This document shows positions 17,454-25,694 of a stretch of 47,734 bases of DNA, in pieces. The stretch covers positions 1 through 47,734 of the forward strand of contig JAGHVF010000003.1 in assembly GCA_018064425.1 (NCBI GenBank), written 5' to 3'. The notes beneath the pieces are model-generated. The model made no database searches, was not told the DNA's origin, and saw only the letters and a program-made list of their open reading frames with translations. Origin of the DNA: Candidatus Colinaster equi. GTDB lineage: Bacteria; Bacillota; Clostridia; Lachnospirales; Lachnospiraceae. Positions within the stretch are counted from its first letter, which is position 1. Each line of letters starts with the position of its first letter. The position numbers and the translations under genes are program-made.

Positions 17454-18929
17454 ATGAACAATATACCTGTAGTAAAACTTGGAATTATTGCTGTAAGCCG
17501 TGATTGCTTCCCAATTCAGTTATCTGAGAAGCGTCGTGCTGCAATCAAAGCAGCTTTTAAGGGAGACCTTTATGAGTGTCCTGTAACTGTTGAGAATGAG
17601 CTTGATATGCTTAAGGCTGTTGAAGATGTAAATAAGGCTGAGTGTAACGCATTAGTAGTGTTCCTTGGTAACTTTGGACCTGAGACACCTGAGACTCTTA
17701 TCGCAAAGAACTTCGACGGTCCTTGTATGTTCGTTGCAGCTGCAGAAGGTGACGGCGATATGATTAACGGTAGAGGTGATGCATATTGTGGTATGCTTAA
17801 CTGCTCATACAACCTTGGAATGCGTCATCTTAAGGGATATATTCCTGAGTACCCTGTAGGTACAGCTGATGATATTGCTAAGATGATTGGTGATTTTGTA
17901 CCGGTTGCTCGTGCAATTATCGGTGTTAAGAATCTTAAGATTATTACATTTGGTCCTCGTCCACAGGATTTCTTCGCATGTAATGCTCCTATCAAGGGAT
18001 TATATGAGTTGGGCGTAGAGATTGAAGAGAACTCAGAGCTTGATTTGCTTGTATCATACAGAGAGCATGCTAATGATCCTCGTATCCCTGCAATTTGTGA
18101 AGATATGGCTAAGGAGATGGGTGAAGGAAAGTATTATCCTGATCTTAATGAGCGTATGGCTCAGTTTGAGCTTACTCTTCTTGATTGGGCTGAGAATCAC
18201 AAGGGCTCACGTAAGTACGTTGCTTTTGCTGATAAGTGCTGGCCTGCATTCCCTTCACAGTTTGGATTCGAGCCATGTTATGTTAACAGCCGTCTTGTAA
18301 GCCGTGGTATTCCTGTATCTTGTGAAGTAGATATTTACGGAGCACTTAGTGAGTATATCGGAATGTGTGTATCAGGTGATACAGTTACACTTCTTGATAT
18401 CAATAACTCTGTTCCTCAGTATATTTACGATGAAGATATTAAGAATAAGTACAACTACAAGCTCAATGATACATTCATGGGCTTCCATTGCGGAAATACT
18501 CCTCAGTGCAAGATGTGTGCAGATCGTGCTGTAAAGTATCAGTTGATTCAGCACAGAGTGCTTGAGCCGGAAGGATCAGATCCTGATATCTCAAGAGGTA
18601 CTCTTGAAGGTGATATTGCTGCAAGTGATATTACATTCTATCGTCTCCAGTGCAATTCAGACGGAGAGCTTGTTTCATATATTGCAGAAGGTGAAGTTCT
18701 TGATGTACCTACACGTTCATTCGGTGGTATCGGAATCTTTGCTATTCCTGAGATGGCTCGTTTCTATCGTCATGTTCTTGTTGAGAAGAGATATCCTCAT
18801 CATGGAGCAGTTGCATTTGGTCATTATGGCAAACTTCTCTTTGAAGTATTCAAGTTCCTTGGAATAAAGGATATCGGATACAATCAGCCTGCTAATATGC
18901 CATACCCGACAGAGAATCCATTTGCATAA
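17454..18929 (+). CDS. L-fucose/L-arabinose isomerase-family protein
   Basis: 491-residue cytoplasmic enzyme expected to be a metal-dependent ketol isomerase of an aldose. Features matching the family include an N-terminal Rossmann-like domain, the VVFLGNFGPETPE segment, AFADKCWPAFPSQFGFEPCYVNSRL and a late conserved HHGAVAFGHYGK segment. It is clearly not XylA (no TIM-barrel motifs). Well-known members act on L-fucose/D-arabinose or L-arabinose. Paired with a xylulokinase it could feed D-xylulose or D-ribulose. No aldolase or epimerase is nearby, which argues against the classic fucose or arabinose routes. Very strong AAGGAGGAA site, and highly biased codons suggest strong expression. Substrate unknown. 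Confidence 0.88.
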   Translation: MNNIPVVKLGIIAVSRDCFPIQLSEKRRAAIKAAFKGDLYECPVTVENELDMLKAVEDVNKAECNALVVFLGNFGPETPETLIAKNFDGPCMFVAAAEGDGDMINGRGDAYCGMLNCSYNLGMRHLKGYIPEYPVGTADDIAKMIGDFVPVARAIIGVKNLKIITFGPRPQDFFACNAPIKGLYELGVEIEENSELDLLVSYREHANDPRIPAICEDMAKEMGEGKYYPDLNERMAQFELTLLDWAENHKGSRKYVAFADKCWPAFPSQFGFEPCYVNSRLVSRGIPVSCEVDIYGALSEYIGMCVSGDTVTLLDINNSVPQYIYDEDIKNKYNYKLNDTFMGFHCGNTPQCKMCADRAVKYQLIQHRVLEPEGSDPDISRGTLEGDIAASDITFYRLQCNSDGELVSYIAEGEVLDVPTRSFGGIGIFAIPEMARFYRHVLVEKRYPHHGAVAFGHYGKLLFEVFKFLGIKDIGYNQPANMPYPTENPFA

Positions 18930-18954
18930 ATGAAAATATAAGATTGTAAAACGG

Positions 18955-18988
18955 ATGGGCCACATTTCAGATTTGAGATGTGGCTCAT
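18955..18988 (+). terminator. Hairpin after the isomerase gene
   Basis: ATGGGCCACATTTC pairs with GAGATGTGGCTCAT (14 bp, two wobbles) around a 6-base loop. The T tract is short, so read-through is possible. The right arm contains the TTGAGA proposed as -35 of the next gene. Confidence 0.65.
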
Positions 18989-19000
18989 TTGTGTTAATAT
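18973..19000 (+). promoter_or_regulatory. Promoter with extended -10, next to the start codon
   Basis: TTGAGA (18973-18978), a 16-base spacer and TGT-TAATAT (extended -10, hexamer 18995-19000). Transcription would start about 19007-19008, within a few bases of the ATG at 19010. Confidence 0.5.
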
Positions 19001-19009
19001 AGAATAAAT

Positions 19010-20101
19010 ATGGAAAAGAAGAATAATACTTTAGAAGAATTGAATACGGTAAAAAGAAAAAAGCTCACAGATAGTTCGTTTTCCGTTATGTTGATTGGTG
19101 CAGCAATCATGGTTTTTGCAGCAATAGTAACAGGAATACTCTTTATGGCAATGATGAGTAAGAGAAACTTGCTTGACATGAATGAAGCGGAAGAATACAG
19201 CAAGCATTATGTGTACATTATTAGTGATAAGGAAAGCGATCTTTGGATTAATGTATTAAATGAAGTTAAAGCAATAGCTGATGAGTCTAATATATACATC
19301 GAGGATATTGAAGAGACGATGGGTGTAAATTACTCGGATGAGGATTTGTTGCGCGTAGCAGTGAACTCAGGTGTGGACGGCATTATCTACAGCGGTATAA
19401 AAAGCGAAAAAGTTATGATACTTATAGATAAGGCTGTTACAAAAGGAATGGCGGTTGTTGTTTTACAAAATGATATTGATTCTTCAATTCGACAGTGTTT
19501 TATCGGAGTAAACAATTATGAATTGGGAAGACTGTATGCTTCGCAAATAAAAAAAATTGCTACACCGAAGCAACTTAGCAATATGAAGATAGAATTGCTA
19601 ACGGATGCTGATATGACAGAAGGTTCTACCAATCTTATTTCTCTTGCAATGGAGGAAAAACTTGAGGAGTATATTGGCGATTATTCACTTCCGGAGGTAA
19701 AAATAACAAGACTTTCCGCAAGGGATATGTTTAGTGCCGAAGAAGATATACGTAACTTCTTTGTGGGTGATAAGAAACTTCCGGATATAATTATTTGCCT
19801 GAATGATTCATATACAAAATGTGTGTATCAGGCATTGGTTGATTATAACAGAGTCGGTGAAGTGCAAATCATTGGATATTATTCGGATGATACAATTCTT
19901 GAAGCAGTGGATAAAGGGATAATATATTCTACTGTATCCCCTGATACAGAAAAAATGGGTGAATTGTGTATGAAAGCATTGGAGGAATACTGTGAGACAG
20001 GATATACCAATGCATTTATGTCTGTGAATGCTAAGGTAATTGGCCGTGATGAAGCAAGGGAGCTGTTAAATGAGCGTCAGAATGAACAAACGCAAGATTG
20101 A
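19010..20101 (+). CDS. Membrane-anchored sugar-binding sensor protein (AraP/XylFII-like)
   Basis: 363 residues: a basic cytoplasmic N terminus, one membrane span (about 27-49), then an extracellular periplasmic-binding-protein domain (type 1, ribose/xylose-like; VDGIIYSG, GVNNYELGRLYASQI, DIIICLNDSYT). There is no lipobox, so it stays as a signal anchor rather than a lipoprotein. In Geobacillus AraPST and Clostridium XylFII-LytS-YesN, a binding protein encoded just before the kinase acts as the sugar sensor, not as a transporter part; the same order here suggests the same job. Its stop overlaps the kinase start by 32 bases. No ribosome site precedes the ATG, so the message may be leaderless. 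Confidence 0.85.
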   Translation: MEKKNNTLEELNTVKRKKLTDSSFSVMLIGAAIMVFAAIVTGILFMAMMSKRNLLDMNEAEEYSKHYVYIISDKESDLWINVLNEVKAIADESNIYIEDIEETMGVNYSDEDLLRVAVNSGVDGIIYSGIKSEKVMILIDKAVTKGMAVVVLQNDIDSSIRQCFIGVNNYELGRLYASQIKKIATPKQLSNMKIELLTDADMTEGSTNLISLAMEEKLEEYIGDYSLPEVKITRLSARDMFSAEEDIRNFFVGDKKLPDIIICLNDSYTKCVYQALVDYNRVGEVQIIGYYSDDTILEAVDKGIIYSTVSPDTEKMGELCMKALEEYCETGYTNAFMSVNAKVIGRDEARELLNERQNEQTQD

Positions 20102-21578
20102 GAAGAAATGGAATAATGCATCTATACAGACCAAGATGATGACATCGTTCTTTTTTCCAATAATTCTGATTCTTGTGGTCAATACGTATATGTATACCAA
20201 TATTAATGCGATGATAGCCCGCGTGGATGAGATATATACAAGTAATGTTACTTTGAACAATTTGTCTGCGGAATTGACGCAGGTACAAAGTTCTGTGCGA
20301 GAGTATTTAGAAAATAAAGGTTCATCGGCATTAAACGATTATTATATGGCTGAACAGAATTATCGTAATCTCATGAATGATATACATGAAGATATTACTA
20401 TTGGCAGCCAAAAAATCATGCAAGAGAATATATATAATCAGTCGGAAGTGTATTTGGAGCAAATTGGCGAGATTGTACAAGCCAAGAGAGGTCGAAATGT
20501 TGAAAAATACAAATCCGGATATGAAGAAGCGCAGGTAATATATGCGGATTTGCAGACATGTATTCATTCATTAAATAATGAGCAATTTAAGAGTAATACA
20601 AAGAACTATAATGTATTATTGTCTTCATTAAAGTATATGGAGTTGGTTACAATAACAATTCTTTTGATTGTCGGATTGGTTAATTTGGTCGTACTGTTTC
20701 TTATTACGCGAAGTATGGCAAAGCCGTTGCAGCAGTTGTCGCATGCGGCAAATGAAGTTGCGGATGGTAATTTTGATGTTCAGATCGAAATTCTGGATGC
20801 GTCGGATGAAATCGGTGTAATGTCAAAAGCTTTTAATAAGATGGTTGACAGCATACAGATATATATTGCAGAGATTCGAAAAAGTATGAGACGAGAAAGT
20901 GCTCTTAAAGAGAGAGAACTTGTTATGGCATCTCGAATGAAGGAAGTGCAGTTACGTTCTCTTCAAGCGCAGATTAATCCGCACTTTTTGTTTAACACAT
21001 TAAATGCCGGGGCTCAGCTTGCCATGATGGAAGGCGCAGATAAGACCACAGAGTTCATTCAGGTTATGGCGGATTTCTTTAGATACAATATTAAGAAGAT
21101 CGATTCGGATACAACTATAGAAGAAGAAGTAGCATTGGTTGATAGATATATATATATTCTAAATGTACGTTTTACGGGAGAAATACATTTTTCCAAGCAT
21201 GTAGATTCCGAAGTGGAAAATGTGCGTGTGCCAAGCATGGTGCTTCAACCGATTGTAGAGAATGCGGTAAATTACGGTATCAGAAATATTGAGTGGGAAG
21301 GCCATATTGATTTGAAGATTTATAAACAGAATGATATGGTATATATGTCAATAAAAGACAATGGTATAGGCATGTCTCAAGATACTATCGATATGATTTT
21401 GAGTGGGGAATATTTTGTTAATCCTGATGAAGAGAAAACAGATTCAAACGGAGTGGGACTTGGAAATGTTATTGAAAGATTGCAGATATTTACAGGTCAT
21501 AAAGATGTAATGGAAATAATAAGCGAGGGTGAAGGAAAAGGTACGGAATTTATTATTAAAGTGCCAATGCATGTGTAG
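20070..21578 (+). CDS. LytS/YesM-type sensor histidine kinase
   Basis: 502 residues. Two membrane spans (about 23-44 and 190-213) flank a helical outside domain of roughly 145 residues. A HAMP linker (about 211-265) and a coiled-coil segment follow. The His_kinase motif QAQINPHFLFNTLN has H305 as phospho-acceptor, and the HATPase domain has NAVNYG and DNGIGM boxes and GVGLGNV. This is the YesM/LytS type that pairs with AraC-domain regulators. The outside domain probably docks the binding protein encoded upstream. The ATG at 20070 has GGGAG 7 bases upstream and overlaps the previous gene. Confidence 0.93.
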   Translation: MSVRMNKRKIEKKWNNASIQTKMMTSFFFPIILILVVNTYMYTNINAMIARVDEIYTSNVTLNNLSAELTQVQSSVREYLENKGSSALNDYYMAEQNYRNLMNDIHEDITIGSQKIMQENIYNQSEVYLEQIGEIVQAKRGRNVEKYKSGYEEAQVIYADLQTCIHSLNNEQFKSNTKNYNVLLSSLKYMELVTITILLIVGLVNLVVLFLITRSMAKPLQQLSHAANEVADGNFDVQIEILDASDEIGVMSKAFNKMVDSIQIYIAEIRKSMRRESALKERELVMASRMKEVQLRSLQAQINPHFLFNTLNAGAQLAMMEGADKTTEFIQVMADFFRYNIKKIDSDTTIEEEVALVDRYIYILNVRFTGEIHFSKHVDSEVENVRVPSMVLQPIVENAVNYGIRNIEWEGHIDLKIYKQNDMVYMSIKDNGIGMSQDTIDMILSGEYFVNPDEEKTDSNGVGLGNVIERLQIFTGHKDVMEIISEGEGKGTEFIIKVPMHV

Positions 21579-21587
21579 GAGTGGTTT

Positions 21588-23198
21588 ATGTACAGAATAA
21601 TGCTTGCGGATGATGAGGGTATAGTTATCAATTCGCTTACTTATATAATTGAAAAGAATTTTGATGGTCAATTTGAAATTGATACGGCCAAATCGGGTAG
21701 AGCTGCAATAGAGGTTGCGGAGAATTTCCGCCCTGATATTGTATTTATGGATATACAGATGCCGGGAATAAATGGTATTGAGGCCATGCATGAAATAAGA
21801 ACCATGCTACCTACTACCATATTTATTGTTCTTACAGCTTATGATAAGTTTGATTATGCAAAAGAATCGATAAATCTTGGAGTTTTGGAATATCTGAATA
21901 AACCCATTGTGCAGACAAAAGTCGTGAAAGTTATTAACCAGGCAATTGAGGAACTAGACAGACGTCGTGAAAAGCGTAGACAGGATTTGCAGGTAAAAGA
22001 GAGATTAGAGACGGTTGTTCCTATTATTGAGAATGGCTTTATATATTCGCTTTTGCTACAGGAGAATTCCGAGGAAGATATAGAGAACTATAAGAATCTT
22101 CTTGGTATTGATACCATATATGGTTATATGATGGCAATTGTATTCGGAGAGATGCAACAGGGTGCACATATGACCAATGTCGTAGGAAGCTCGGTAAAGG
22201 CGCAGACTGTATTTTACGCCAAAGTCAGAGAGATATTGAAAGAGGCTATACCAAACGCAATAATCGGTAATGTAACTTCCAATAAGATTCCTGTGTTTAT
22301 TCCGCAGAATGATTTGAAAATGGAATATGCCGAGAGAAGTAATATTATTGAAAAAGCCAGAGTAATTGTCCGAGAGATGAGAGATGCAACGGATGTTAAT
22401 TACAGAATAGGTATCGGCGGAATAAAACGTCTTAAGAATAGTATCGAATCCTATGATGAGGCGCTTAAGGCATTATATTCGTCAACAGGCAGTGTTGCTC
22501 ATGTGGATGATTTGCCGATAGCTGTTTCATATGAAGAAGATTATCCGATAGATTTGGAAAACAGTATATTTGAACATCTTGAGGAAGCGGATGTTGATGC
22601 TTGTATTGTAATGTCATCTAAGTTTTTCGATTGGATGTCTGAGCATCACAGAGATGACATAATGAGTGTAAAACTTAAATCGCTGGAATTTGTATTGAGA
22701 GCCGAATCTCAAATGTATAAAAGTGGTGGACACACATATTCTTTTGATAGCAGAAAGGATTACTTAAAATGTGTATGTGAATGTGAGGATCTTGAACAAC
22801 TGCGACAATGGTTTCTTGATAAGATGAAGTCTGCAGTAGGGAATATGACAACAGGAACAGAAGATCACACACATCATTTGATAAAGAAGGCAGTTGAATA
22901 TATTGAGAACAATTTCTATAAGGATATATCGCTTGAAGAAATTTCTCAGATGCTTAATTTGAGCTCATATTATTTCAGTAAGTTATTCAAAGAAGAAAAG
23001 GGTGAGGGATTTGTTGAGTATCTTACCAAAAGAAGAGTTGATGAAGCAAAAGAATTATTGAAGGATCCCGAAAAGAGCATTAAGGAAATAGGCAGTTCGT
23101 GCGGTTACTTTGATCCGAATTATTTCAGCAGAATATTCAAGAAAGCAACAGGTATGACTCCTACAGAGTATAAGGAGAAAATAGGAAGTGGATATTAA
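21588..23198 (+). CDS. YesN-type response regulator with AraC domain
   Basis: 536 residues: a receiver domain with acidic D8/D9, phospho-acceptor D55 (VFMDIQMPG) and K105-like LNKP. A long middle region of about 300 residues follows. A C-terminal AraC helix-turn-helix pair (about 430-536; SLEEISQMLNLSSYYFSKLF and CGYFDPNYFSRIFKKATG) binds DNA. It is partner of the kinase upstream (9-base gap) and probably an activator of the sugar importer promoter in 24311-24430. It overlaps the following lipoprotein gene by 11 bases. Confidence 0.94.
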   Translation: MYRIMLADDEGIVINSLTYIIEKNFDGQFEIDTAKSGRAAIEVAENFRPDIVFMDIQMPGINGIEAMHEIRTMLPTTIFIVLTAYDKFDYAKESINLGVLEYLNKPIVQTKVVKVINQAIEELDRRREKRRQDLQVKERLETVVPIIENGFIYSLLLQENSEEDIENYKNLLGIDTIYGYMMAIVFGEMQQGAHMTNVVGSSVKAQTVFYAKVREILKEAIPNAIIGNVTSNKIPVFIPQNDLKMEYAERSNIIEKARVIVREMRDATDVNYRIGIGGIKRLKNSIESYDEALKALYSSTGSVAHVDDLPIAVSYEEDYPIDLENSIFEHLEEADVDACIVMSSKFFDWMSEHHRDDIMSVKLKSLEFVLRAESQMYKSGGHTYSFDSRKDYLKCVCECEDLEQLRQWFLDKMKSAVGNMTTGTEDHTHHLIKKAVEYIENNFYKDISLEEISQMLNLSSYYFSKLFKEEKGEGFVEYLTKRRVDEAKELLKDPEKSIKEIGSSCGYFDPNYFSRIFKKATGMTPTEYKEKIGSGY

Positions 23199-24222
23199 AA
23201 GGGGTATAGCAATAATATTGTCCGTAGTATTAACTATTGGATGTATTGGATGTGGGACGGTAACTGAGACAAATAAAGAACCTGAGGATGGTGAACGTGC
23301 GAAGGTTCAGATCGGATTGTCAATCGATTCATTTTTGATTGAACGTTGGCAGCGTGAAAGGGATTTGTTTGTATCAAAGGCTGAGGAACTTGGGGCAGAA
23401 GTCAATGTACAAAATGCCAATGGCGATGTTAATGAGCAGATTAAACAAATTGATTATTTTATCGATAAGGGTGTTGATGTAATAGTAGTAGTAGCCATTG
23501 ATGATATTGCTCTTAAGGATGTAATAACCAAAGCAAAAAAAGCGGGAACAAAAGTAGTAGCATATGACAGAATGTTACGTGATACCGGCGCAGATCTATA
23601 CATTACTTTTGATAATGAGAAAGTCGGCGAACTTATGGGCCAGTATATAGTGAAATGCATCGGAAAAAGCGGAACGGTAATTCAGATAAAAGGTTCACCT
23701 ACCGATAACAATGTTGCAATGGTGCAGAGTGGTTTTGAGAAAGCACTCTATAATACTGATATCAAAATTGATTATGCTAAGTATTCCGATGGATGGTTGG
23801 CAGAAAACGGATTCAATTATACCAATGAATATTTAAGCACCGGTAAAATTCCTGATGCGATAATGTGCGGAAATGACAATCTTGCTGCACAGGCAATAAT
23901 AGCATTAAATGAAAGAAGACTTGGCGGGCGCGTATGCGTGGTAGGACAGGATGCTGACTTGGAGGCATGCCAAAGAATAGTTGAAGGTACACAGTACATG
24001 ACGGTATTTAAGCCTGTTGAAATGCTGGCACAGAATGCAGCTCAGATGGCTGTTGATATGGCGAATGGAGTTCCTTTGAATATCAAGGATACAATTAATG
24101 ACGGAAAATATGATATTCCATATGTTGGATTTGAACCTGTGGCTGTTACAAAGGAAAATATGGATGAGATTATAACCGGTAAGTATCATCAGAGAAATGA
24201 GATATATCTTAATGTGAAGTAA
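23188..24222 (+). CDS. Sugar-binding lipoprotein (D-xylose/ribose-binding fold)
   Basis: 344 residues starting with GTG; AAGGAG lies 10 bases upstream inside the regulator gene. Short signal peptide with lipobox LTIGC (C19; a second Cys at 22). The mature part is a type 1 periplasmic-binding domain close to XylF: SIDSFLIERWQRERDLF, DVIVVVAIDD, KVVAYDRML, DNEKVGELMGQY and MCGNDNLAAQA all fit. It is translationally coupled to the sensor genes and cut off from the importer by a terminator, so it may be an accessory sugar sensor. In C. beijerinckii the XylFII gene lies before lytS, so this extra copy after yesN is a variant layout. Confidence 0.87.
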   Translation: MDIKRGIAIILSVVLTIGCIGCGTVTETNKEPEDGERAKVQIGLSIDSFLIERWQRERDLFVSKAEELGAEVNVQNANGDVNEQIKQIDYFIDKGVDVIVVVAIDDIALKDVITKAKKAGTKVVAYDRMLRDTGADLYITFDNEKVGELMGQYIVKCIGKSGTVIQIKGSPTDNNVAMVQSGFEKALYNTDIKIDYAKYSDGWLAENGFNYTNEYLSTGKIPDAIMCGNDNLAAQAIIALNERRLGGRVCVVGQDADLEACQRIVEGTQYMTVFKPVEMLAQNAAQMAVDMANGVPLNIKDTINDGKYDIPYVGFEPVAVTKENMDEIITGKYHQRNEIYLNVK

Positions 24223-24268
24223 AAAAGATGGTCAAATGATACACACTAGCACAATATTTTAACAACAG

Positions 24269-24310
24269 TAGGACAAATTTGTGATATAACACACAAATTT
24301 GTCCTATTTT
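24269..24310 (+). terminator. Terminator between sensor and importer operons
   Basis: Perfect 15-bp stem TAGGACAAATTTGTG / CACAAATTTGTCCTA with an 8-base loop and a TTTTGTT tail. Confidence 0.85.
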
Positions 24311-24440
24311 GTTCATTATCTGTTCATAAACAATTAAAAAATTGAAGAAAGTAACAAGTTGTTGCTATTTGTTGTGTGATAAAGTGATAACTGTAACGGG
24401 GGTGACGTAAAGTTACCTAAGAATTTCATAGGGAGGACAA
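24311..24440 (+). promoter_or_regulatory. Importer control region with direct repeats
   Basis: Between the terminator and chvE lies a leader with two TTGTTG blocks 10 bases apart (24359-24364 and 24369-24374) and GTGATAAAGTGATAAC (24377-24392). The second TTGTTG and TGTAAC at 24392-24397 are 17 bases apart, giving only a weak promoter. A weak core with upstream direct repeats fits activation by the AraC-type regulator. The exact sites are inferred. Confidence 0.4.
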
Positions 24441-24444
24441 GAAA

Positions 24445-25590
24445 ATGTCAAAGAAATTACTCGGTGTTTTACTTGCTACAACAATGTTTGCTTCTCTTCT
24501 TGCTGGTTGCGGATCAACAGCAGCAGCTCCAGAAGCAGCTCCAGCAGCAACAGAAGCAGCTCCGGCTGACGATGCAGCTCCGGCAGATGATACTGCAGCA
24601 GCTCCGGCAGCAGGCGGAAAAGTAGGTGTTGCAATGCCTACAAAGGATCTCCAGAGATGGAATCAGGATGGTGAGAACATGCAGAAAGAGCTTGAGGCAG
24701 CAGGCTACGAAGTAGACCTTCAGTACGCTTCAAACGATGTTCAGCAGCAGGTTTCTCAGATTGAGAACATGATCAACGGTGGTTGCTCTTGTCTCGTTAT
24801 CGCATCAATCGACGGTGAGTCACTTGGTACAGTAATGGATATGGCTAAAGAAGCTAATATTCCTGTAATCGCTTATGACCGTCTTATCATGAAGTCAGAT
24901 GCAGTTTCTTACTACGCTACATTTGATAACTACATGGTAGGTACAAAGCAGGGCGAGTACATTGCTGATACACTTGATCTTGACAATGCAGCAGGTCCAT
25001 TCAACATGGAAATAACTGCAGGTGATCCAGGTGATAACAACGCTAACTACTTCTACAGTGGTGCTATGGATGTTCTTCAGAAGTACATCGACGAAGGTAA
25101 GATCGTAGTTAAGTCTGGCCAGACAGCATTTGCTGATGTTGCAACAGCTGAGTGGAAGACAGAGAATGCACAGTCAAGAATGGAGAATATCCTTTCTACA
25201 TACTATGCTGATGGATCAAAGCTTGATATCTGCCTTTGCTCTAACGACTCAACAGCTCTTGGTGTAGAGAACGCTCTTGCAGCTAACTACACAGGTGAGT
25301 ATCCTATCGTAACTGGTCAGGATTGTGATAAGGCTAACGTAAAGAACATGCTTGCCGGTAAGCAGTCTATGTCTATCTTCAAGGATACACGTACACTTGC
25401 TTCACAGGTTGTAAAGATGGTTGGTCAGATTCTTTCTGGTTCAGAAGTTGATGTAAACGATACAGAGACATATGACAATGGTACAGGTGTTATTCCTTCA
25501 TACCTTTGCGAGCCTGTATTCGCAGATGCTAACAACTACAAGGAGCTTTTGATTGATTCTGGTTACTATACAGAAGCAGATCTTCAGTAA
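24445..25590 (+). CDS. chvE: ChvE-like multiple-sugar-binding lipoprotein
   Basis: Extracellular sugar-capture component of a CUT2 ABC importer. 381 residues: signal peptide with lipobox LLAGC (C22), an Ala/Pro/Asp-rich linker to about residue 58, then the binding domain. Segments AMPTKDLQRWNQDG, ASNDVQQQVSQIENM, VIAYDRLI, AGDPGDNNA and CSNDSTALGVENAL match ChvE/MmsE proteins, which bind xylose, arabinose, glucose and galactose. GGGAGGA ribosome site. Codons are strongly biased to AAC, TAC and ATC and to a narrow set, unlike the neighbouring regulators, implying very high expression. A hairpin follows before the ATPase gene. Confidence 0.94.
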   Translation: MSKKLLGVLLATTMFASLLAGCGSTAAAPEAAPAATEAAPADDAAPADDTAAAPAAGGKVGVAMPTKDLQRWNQDGENMQKELEAAGYEVDLQYASNDVQQQVSQIENMINGGCSCLVIASIDGESLGTVMDMAKEANIPVIAYDRLIMKSDAVSYYATFDNYMVGTKQGEYIADTLDLDNAAGPFNMEITAGDPGDNNANYFYSGAMDVLQKYIDEGKIVVKSGQTAFADVATAEWKTENAQSRMENILSTYYADGSKLDICLCSNDSTALGVENALAANYTGEYPIVTGQDCDKANVKNMLAGKQSMSIFKDTRTLASQVVKMVGQILSGSEVDVNDTETYDNGTGVIPSYLCEPVFADANNYKELLIDSGYYTEADLQ

Positions 25591-25621
25591 GTTTGTTGAT
25601 TGAACATTAAATTTTAATAGG

Positions 25622-25650
25622 CAGGCGGGTAATAACCCGCCTGTTTGTTA
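25622..25650 (+). terminator. GC-rich hairpin inside the importer operon
   Basis: CAGGCGGGT / ACCCGCCTG, 9 perfect pairs, loop AATA, then TTTGTT. It probably lowers transcription of the ATPase and permease genes relative to the binding protein, or stabilises the upstream message. Confidence 0.75.
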
Positions 25651-25694
25651 AGTAGGGACTAAGAAAGAATTGATGGATTTAGGAGGGACTTATT

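Noticed and set aside
17454-18929. Naming the isomerase xylA, fucI or araA
   Set aside because: It belongs to the fucose/arabinose isomerase family by sequence, but the context fits none of the classic pathways; a gene symbol would overstate the evidence.
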